Assembly: GCA_015654675.1 (NCBI GenBank)
Contig: JAATGM010000005.1
Location: 82,855 to 146,854, forward strand
Direction of reading: 5' to 3'
DNA from: Planctomycetota bacterium
GTDB lineage: Bacteria > Planctomycetota > Phycisphaerae > UBA1845 > UTPLA1
Length of the DNA stretch: 64,000 nucleotides
Part shown: piece by piece, positions 59,857 through 64,000 of the stretch
Layout of the letters: each line of letters begins with the position of its first letter
Position numbering within the stretch: the first letter of the stretch is position 1
The notes under the pieces: model-generated
Seen by the model: the letters and a program-made list of their open reading frames with translations, nothing else
Databases searched by the model: none
Told to the model about the DNA's origin: nothing
Program-made: the position numbers and the translations under genes

Positions 59857-59904
59857 TGAAGAGATCTCCCCGTCGTTCGGTCTTTTGGTGGCGCGATTGA
59901 GCTA

Positions 59905-60669
59905 TTACCAGTCCGGGTCGCCCTCACCCGTGATTCGATCGAATTGCCGCTGAACGAGGTCCTGTTTCTTGGCGGCCATCGAATCAACGCGCTTGGTCTG
60001 TTCCTCAAGCCGCTTCTGCAGGTCGGCCAGTTCGAGGCGGCGACGCTGCAGGCGTACGTCAAACTGCTGGTCGAGCAACTGGCGTAGCTCCGCGCCGACT
60101 GCCGATTTGCGCGTGGAATCGCGCTCCTGCTGATAGGCGCGCACCTTCGTGCGAATTTGATCTTCAAGTTTCTTTTCGTCGATCAGGATCTTTCCCAGGC
60201 CCTGTGGGTCGCGCTCGTAGGCCTCTTTCATGATTTGAAGTCTCGGCCACATTCGGCGAGAGACGCGCTTGTAGGCCTGCGGATCGTCCTTCTTCAGGGC
60301 ATCGAGACGGGTGATCATTTCCGGGAAATGCTGGCGCGCGAAGGCAAGCAGGGCCTCCTGCTCTTCCTGCGTCGGCGGGAACATCGGCGGCTTGTGCATG
60401 CCGTCGGGGCCACCCATCCGAGGACCGGGGCCACCGGGAGCAATGCCTTCGGCACCGGGGCGCATCGGGCGGTGGGGTGGTCCGCCCGGGCCGGGGCCTG
60501 GCGGACCATCGTCGTCCATCGCATCGTCCGGTCCGCCGTCATCATCGGGCGGCGGGCCGTCACGATGTTCGGCCGGTGGCGGAGCGGATTGCGCTCGAAC
60601 CCATTTTGCGGGCAGCGTTGCCAGAAGCCCCGCCGCCATGATCGCGATCAATACCCGATTGCTTTTCAT
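59905..60669 (-). CDS. Exported Pro/Gly-rich coiled-coil protein of the sigma operon
   Basis: A 254-residue exported protein. MKSNRVLIAIMAAGLLATLP with the ending VRAQSA is a signal peptide of about 28 residues. Residues 30-95 are an unusual low-complexity stretch of Pro, Gly and Asp (DDDGGPDDAMDDDGP, PGPGPGGPP). Residues 110-250 form a charged helical region with FPEMITRLDALKKDDPQAY and a long coiled coil (RLELADLQKRLEEQTKRV). This resembles periplasmic Spy/CpxP/ZraP-like chaperone/sensor layouts, but no family can be named. It follows the membrane gene by 22 bp and is probably the third gene of the operon. Confidence 0.72.
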   Translation of the reverse strand: MKSNRVLIAIMAAGLLATLPAKWVRAQSAPPPAEHRDGPPPDDDGGPDDAMDDDGPPGPGPGGPPHRPMRPGAEGIAPGGPGPRMGGPDGMHKPPMFPPTQEEQEALLAFARQHFPEMITRLDALKKDDPQAYKRVSRRMWPRLQIMKEAYERDPQGLGKILIDEKKLEDQIRTKVRAYQQERDSTRKSAVGAELRQLLDQQFDVRLQRRRLELADLQKRLEEQTKRVDSMAAKKQDLVQRQFDRITGEGDPDW

Positions 60670-60691
60670 CGCCGCACCCTTACGTTTTTCC

Positions 60692-61138
60692 CTACATCGA
60701 AGACTTGGAATCGATCGCGACGGACTCGATTGAATCGCCCAGCTCGTCGATCGACGCGTCCAATTCGGACTTGCTCGACGAGCAGACACTGTCAATTTCC
60801 TCGCCCAGGGCCGCGAGCGAAGCATCCGTCGCATCGACGACCTCGAGCGACCTGGCGAATTGTTCGACCAGCAGGACGCGCTCGACGCGGGCCCGTTCAA
60901 CCATCGAGCCGCGCCAGATCACGGTTGTGCAGAGCGCCAGCATCGCCGCCGCGGCCAGTGCGCCCTGCCAGCGCGCCAATTGTCGCATGCGCGAGGGGGT
61001 CGCGATCCGCCCCGCTTCGGCGCGAACAGCCGCCTTGACGCGATCGGCGAGGCCGGCCGGCGCGGCACGTTCGCCCAAGCCGCGCAGCCAGCGCTCCTCA
61101 ATTTCTATTTCCCGTTGCATTCGTTCGAACTCTGTCAC
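60692..61138 (-). CDS. Membrane protein, likely anti-sigma factor
   Basis: A 148-residue protein. Residues about 57-75 form one membrane helix (WQGALAAAAMLALCTTVIW). The cytosolic N-terminal 55 residues are helical and charged, as in anti-sigma factors, but I see no His-x3-Cys-x2-Cys zinc motif. The outer C-terminal 70 residues include a helix and end in a Ser/Asp/Glu-rich tail with SKSELDASIDELGDS. Its ATG overlaps the sigma factor stop by four bases (ATGA), which strongly supports a sigma/anti-sigma pair. Confidence 0.72.
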   Translation of the reverse strand: MTEFERMQREIEIEERWLRGLGERAAPAGLADRVKAAVRAEAGRIATPSRMRQLARWQGALAAAAMLALCTTVIWRGSMVERARVERVLLVEQFARSLEVVDATDASLAALGEEIDSVCSSSKSELDASIDELGDSIESVAIDSKSSM

Positions 61139-61743
61139 GAGCGCACCTCCCCGGGGAGCTTCGTCGTGGTATCGACGGATTCGGTCATGAGTTCACGAAG
61201 TCGCTGGAGTCCGCGATGGGCGCGTGCCAGCGCGGTGCCGAGCGGCGTGCCCATGATCTCCGCGATTTCCTTGAACGACATGTCCGAATAGTGCCGCATC
61301 ATGATTACTTCACGCTCGGCCGCCGGGAGTTGTCCCAGCGCTGCCGAAAGGCCGCTGACATCCTCTCCCAGCTCCAACGCATGTCCGGGGGCCTCGTTTC
61401 GGCCGGCAAATCCATCCATTCCGCCGCCGTTTGAGTTCTCTGCCGGCTGGACGTCGATTCGACCCGGCTGGCGGCCAAAGCGACGGGCCCGATCACGGAC
61501 CAGATTGGCCGCGATCCGGAACAGCCAACTCTCAAATCGACCATCGTCGTGATACCGTCCGATCATCCGCGTGACCCGCAGAAACACCTCTTGTACGAGA
61601 TCTTCCGCATCGTCGCGCGAGCCGATCATCCGATAAACGAACCCGAAGACGCGACCCGAATACGCATCGACCAGCGCCTCAAGTGCCGCGGGCTCCAAGA
61701 GTTGCGCCCGACGAATCACATCGGCCAAGCCTTGCCGGTCCAT
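61135..61743 (-). CDS. ECF-type RNA polymerase sigma factor
   Basis: A 202-residue sigma-70 family ECF factor. Region 2 (about 20-90) contains FGFVYRMIGSRDDAEDLVQEVFL and ESWLFRIAANLVRDRARR. A Gly/Glu-rich linker (about 100-125) joins it to region 4 (LGQLPAAEREVIMMRHYSDM and FKEIAEIMGTPLGTALARAHRGL), which binds the -35 element. It would direct its own stress regulon and probably its own operon. The inverted repeat TGCAAC-GA-GTTGCA at 61783-61796 lies just upstream and could be an operator. First gene of the sigma-anti-sigma-exported protein operon. Confidence 0.92.
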   Translation of the reverse strand: MDRQGLADVIRRAQLLEPAALEALVDAYSGRVFGFVYRMIGSRDDAEDLVQEVFLRVTRMIGRYHDDGRFESWLFRIAANLVRDRARRFGRQPGRIDVQPAENSNGGGMDGFAGRNEAPGHALELGEDVSGLSAALGQLPAAEREVIMMRHYSDMSFKEIAEIMGTPLGTALARAHRGLQRLRELMTESVDTTTKLPGEVRS

Positions 61744-61782
61744 GCGCTTTCTACCCGCCTAACGCCGCGACGGGCCACTAAT

Positions 61783-61796
61783 TGCAACGAGTTGCA
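61783..61796. promoter_or_regulatory. Palindrome upstream of the ECF sigma gene
   Basis: TGCAAC-GA-GTTGCA is a perfect 6-bp palindrome with a 2-nt spacer, about 40 bases upstream of the sigma start. It could be an operator for a dimeric regulator; no -35/-10 pair is convincing near it. Confidence 0.35.
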
Positions 61797-61888
61797 TCGG
61801 AGCGGATCGTCCCGCGCCGGGGCTGACAGCACAAGAACGGAGCGGGGCCGTTTCTCAGCCGGGCGGGATGGCAATCAAAGGCGTGGGT

Positions 61889-62740
61889 CTAGGCGCCCAA
61901 TAACTTGGCAACGAAGCCTGGCAGGTCGAGAGTGTCGATATGCCCGCTGGCGCTGAAGTCTGCATGGCACACATCGTTGGGCAGGTTGGACTGGTTGACC
62001 AGCGCAAGGACGAACGGCTGAACGTCGTCGCCCTTGGCGCCACCGTTGGCGTTGAGGTCGCCATCCGGTGCGACCGCGCAGCCCGATCCGTTGAAAACTG
62101 CATACGTGCCCTGACCGTTGCGCGAGAAGATGATCTCGTTTTGCGGGTCCAAGGGCGCGAGGTCGGTGATCGAGCTCCCGTTGTTTTCGTAGAGATGATC
62201 GACGTTCGCGAAGAGCGGATGCGAGCTTGAAATCGCGATGCTGCAGCAGAGGCCGTTGTAGGGCGAGCCGAACGAGAAGCCAAACGCCGCCAGGAATGGG
62301 CCGAATACGGTCGTTTCATTAATGGAACCGGTCCCGCCCATGATGTAAACGTTCCCACCCGCGTTCACGTAATCAATCAGCACCTGGTTATTCAACGTGT
62401 TGCCGCCGATGAAAACGCCGTCGTAGGCCGACAACGTCGCAAGCGTGAATGGCTGTGCCATCGAAACGGTCCATGTGTGGCCGGCGCCATTCATGGCCGT
62501 ATTAAGAGCAGGATTCGAGAGCCCGAAATTGCTCGAGTACGCGAGGAAGCTCCCGGGCGTTCCGCCCGTGAAAAACGCCGCCACGTTCGTCGCGAAAGTC
62601 CCGGCGTCATTCTGTCCGCCGAATCCGGTGGAGCTGAACGTCCATTCGTCATGGTTGATGACGATTTTTCCCGCCGCGAGGGCGCTTGGCACCGTCGCAG
62701 CCATCAGAAGTCCCGAAGCCGCCAATGTCCGGATTCTCAT
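61889..62740 (-). CDS. Secreted protein with dockerin-like C-terminus
   Basis: A 283-residue protein with a signal peptide (MRIRTLAASGLLMAATVPSA, cleaved near ALA). The main domain, residues 25-215, is strand-rich with FIGGNTLNNQVLIDYVNAGGNVYIMGG in the middle, a glutamine amidotransferase/ThuA-like pattern seen in exported Planctomycetota proteins. The end has two calcium-binding-like loops, GDLNANGGAKGDDVQPFV and HADFSASGHIDTLDLPGF, a dockerin type I-like pattern. ATG 62740 is preferred over an in-frame ATG at 62770 because it begins the signal peptide. Probably a surface or extracellular protein. Confidence 0.8.
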   Translation of the reverse strand: MRIRTLAASGLLMAATVPSALAAGKIVINHDEWTFSSTGFGGQNDAGTFATNVAAFFTGGTPGSFLAYSSNFGLSNPALNTAMNGAGHTWTVSMAQPFTLATLSAYDGVFIGGNTLNNQVLIDYVNAGGNVYIMGGTGSINETTVFGPFLAAFGFSFGSPYNGLCCSIAISSSHPLFANVDHLYENNGSSITDLAPLDPQNEIIFSRNGQGTYAVFNGSGCAVAPDGDLNANGGAKGDDVQPFVLALVNQSNLPNDVCHADFSASGHIDTLDLPGFVAKLLGA

Positions 62741-62903
62741 CGAAATAGCCCTTTTCTTGCCTTCGTACACCGCCCGCGAACGCCGCCATGGGCGGTCGCG
62801 TCAGCTCCAATGAGCTAAGCGAAAAAGCCGGCCGCCACCCTTGAAATTGGCGGGCCTTCCGCTATCCTTGCCGGACTGTGAATTAGTCGTTTTGAGGTGT
62901 TCA

Positions 62904-63170
62904 ATGCCCCGCGTTTGTCATTTCACCGGCAAGAAAACCACGTTCGGCAACTCGATCTCGCGCCGAGGCAAGGCGAAGTACTTGGGCGGTGTCGGCCGAA
63001 AGACCACCGGGATCAGCCGGCGCAAGTTCAAACCCAATATCCAGCGCGTGCGGGCCCTGATCGGCGGCAAGATTGTCCGGATCAAGGTTTCCACCAAGGC
63101 CATCCGACAGGGGCTCATCGTCAAGCCCCCCAAGCGCAACTACAAGCCGGCGGCTGAGGCGTCGGCCTGA
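62904..63170 (+). CDS. rpmB: 50S ribosomal protein L28
   Basis: An 88-residue protein. RVCHFTGKKTTFGNSISRRGKA is the L28 start, and RRKFKPNIQRVRALIGGK and IRIKVSTKAIRQGL match the rest. It binds 23S rRNA. The upstream in-frame codons from 62841 are not part of it: ATG 62904 follows a TGAGGTG site and begins the conserved part. Only one Cys is seen in the first part (VCHFTGKK), so the zinc-type CxxC is not complete. A strong terminator follows. Confidence 0.92.
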   Translation: MPRVCHFTGKKTTFGNSISRRGKAKYLGGVGRKTTGISRRKFKPNIQRVRALIGGKIVRIKVSTKAIRQGLIVKPPKRNYKPAAEASA

Positions 63171-63198
63171 TTCGACGCTCCAATTTGGTTTTTCCCGA

Positions 63199-63231
63199 CG
63201 GACCGCCATAATGGCGAGTCCGTTTTCTTTT
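63199..63231 (+). terminator. Rho-independent terminator after rpmB
   Basis: CGGAC (63199-63203) pairs with GTCCG (63218-63222), with an inner CGCCAT/ATGGCG stem, followed by TTTTCTTTT. It ends rpmB before gatC. Confidence 0.9.
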
Positions 63232-63243
63232 CGGGAACCCGCC

Positions 63244-63549
63244 ATGGCCGCGCCGATCGACGAACCCGCCGTCCGACACATCGCCAAGCTTGCCCGGCTG
63301 CAACTCAGCGAGGACGAAGTCCGCCGATACACCGCTCAACTCGCTGACATTCTCGGCTACGTCCAGCAGCTTGCCGCCGTCGACACTGCGAACATCGAGC
63401 CGACTTCGCATGCCCTGCCCGTCACCAATGTCCTTCGCGAAGATGTCCCCGGTCCCACGCTGACGCCGGATCAGGCGCTCGCGAACGCTCCGCAGCGTGA
63501 GGGCAATTTCTTTGGCTTGCCGAAGGTACTCGATCAGGAAGACGCCTGA
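63244..63549 (+). CDS. gatC: Aspartyl/glutamyl-tRNA amidotransferase subunit C
   Basis: A 101-residue GatC, the small subunit of the GatCAB amidotransferase that converts Glu-tRNA-Gln and Asp-tRNA-Asn to the correct amides. [17 protein letters not shown] and [21 protein letters not shown] are typical, and the Pro-rich end wraps around GatA. The start is ATG 63244; upstream in-frame codons belong to the rpmB terminator region. gatA follows 2 bp later. Confidence 0.93.
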   Translation: MAAPIDEPAVRHIAKLARLQLSEDEVRRYTAQLADILGYVQQLAAVDTANIEPTSHALPVTNVLREDVPGPTLTPDQALANAPQREGNFFGLPKVLDQEDA

Positions 63550-63551
63550 GC

Positions 63552-64000
63552 ATGCACACGCCCGCGATCGACATTCGCAACGCCATCGCTGCCCGCAGGG
63601 TCTCCGCCGCCGATGTCGTGACGCGCGCCATTGACCACATCGACGCACTCGACCCCAAGCTTCGCTTTGCCCTGCACGTTTCCCGCGAACATGCCCTGCG
63701 CCGCGCTCGGGAAGTCGACACACAAATTGCCCGCGGCGGTACTCCCGGGCCGCTGGCCGGCCTCCCGATCGCCGTCAAAGACAACCTCTGTACCAGCTTC
63801 GCGCCGACCACCTGCGCAAGCAAGATTCTCAGTAATTTCCGGCCGCCGTATGACGCCCACGTGATCCAGCAGCTTGAGCGAGCCGGCGCGATCGTCGTCT
63901 GCAAGACCAACCTGGACGAATTCGCGATGGGCAGCTCCACGGAAAACAGCGCCGTCTGCCCCACGCGCAATCCGTGGGATCTCGCGCGCGTGCCGGGCGG
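63552..64000 (+). CDS. gatA: Aspartyl/glutamyl-tRNA amidotransferase subunit A, 5' part
   Basis: The first 149 residues of GatA, the glutaminase subunit of GatCAB; the gene runs past the window end. [18 protein letters not shown] and the catalytic Lys in [10 protein letters not shown] (about residue 77) are clear, with [14 protein letters not shown] after. The amidase signature would continue with the Ser-cis-Ser-Lys triad; the window stops at RVPGG, just before the GGS motif. The ATG 63552 follows gatC by 2 bp, so the two are co-translated. Confidence 0.95.
   Translation, partial: MHTPAIDIRNAIAARRVSAADVVTRAIDHIDALDPKLRFALHVSREHALRRAREVDTQIARGGTPGPLAGLPIAVKDNLCTSFAPTTCASKILSNFRPPYDAHVIQQLERAGAIVVCKTNLDEFAMGSSTENSAVCPTRNPWDLARVPG

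Noticed and set aside
1..64000. Insertion sequences, integrases or prophage genes
   Set aside because: No transposase, integrase, terminase or capsid-like protein is seen in any frame.

Overview
The window is GC-rich and densely coded on both strands. It looks like a chromosomal segment of a Planctomycetota bacterium, possibly a Phycisphaerae-like lineage. The lineage is inferred, not proven. Supporting signs are secreted proteins with dockerin-like DxNxxG tails, FG-GAP and Kelch/propeller-like repeat proteins, a zinc-ribbon plus membrane-helix protein, LpxL-like acyltransferases, a flagellin and a B12-dependent ribonucleotide reductase. Ordinary housekeeping genes are spread through it: purM, nrdJ, rsmB-fmt-def, rpsT, serS, dnaA, rpsU, rpmB, gatC and gatA. 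I saw no insertion sequence, prophage or CRISPR array.

Layout. 1-4131 (+): end of purM, an MmgE/PrpD protein, a lipoprotein, and a B12-binding-fold protein behind a hairpin-rich leader. 4294-7989 (-): a tightly coupled operon of hydrolase, aldo/keto reductase, Mug glycosylase, atypical SDR and SnoaL-like protein. 8140-8234 (-): a selenocysteine tRNA. 8384-13651: an LpxL-like acyltransferase, a CPBP protease, esterases and an EEP-family phosphatase/nuclease. 13543-24820: a surface-glycan region with asparagine synthase, four glycosyltransferases and a fused NeuA-NeuB enzyme, interrupted by an HDOD protein and an RlmI-type methyltransferase. 25010-29212: a DUF2203 protein, a zinc-ribbon membrane protein, then nrdJ with an NrdR-like box and a long structured leader. 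29384-33473: membrane hydrolase, coiled-coil protein and LarC (-), diverging from a Memo-family protein (+).

33470-36390 (-) is the rsmB-fmt-def translation operon. 36508-39579 (+) holds a TPR protein, rpsT, a TlyA-like methyltransferase and an exported ankyrin protein. 39598-45656 holds serS, an FG-GAP lipoprotein, flagellin and Tag. 45723-48766 (+) is a cysteine desulfurase-GT9-GNAT operon. dnaA follows, then a PEP/pyruvate-binding protein, rpsU, a long propeller protein, a PmtA-like methyltransferase, a GT-C-like membrane protein and a second LpxL-like acyltransferase. 59905-61743 (-) encodes an ECF sigma factor, a likely membrane anti-sigma factor and an exported coiled-coil protein. The window closes with rpmB, gatC and the start of gatA.

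How the genes may work together. The NeuAB fusion, asparagine synthase and glycosyltransferases probably build a nonulosonic-acid-containing surface glycan, possibly also decorating flagellin. Metal and cofactor themes recur: cobalamin (NrdJ, B12-like domain), nickel-pincer cofactor (LarC) and selenium (tRNA-Sec). The least explained signals are the structured leader of nrdJ, the hairpin-rich leader of the B12-fold gene, the NeuA-NeuB fusion and the catalytically altered SDR and B12-fold proteins.
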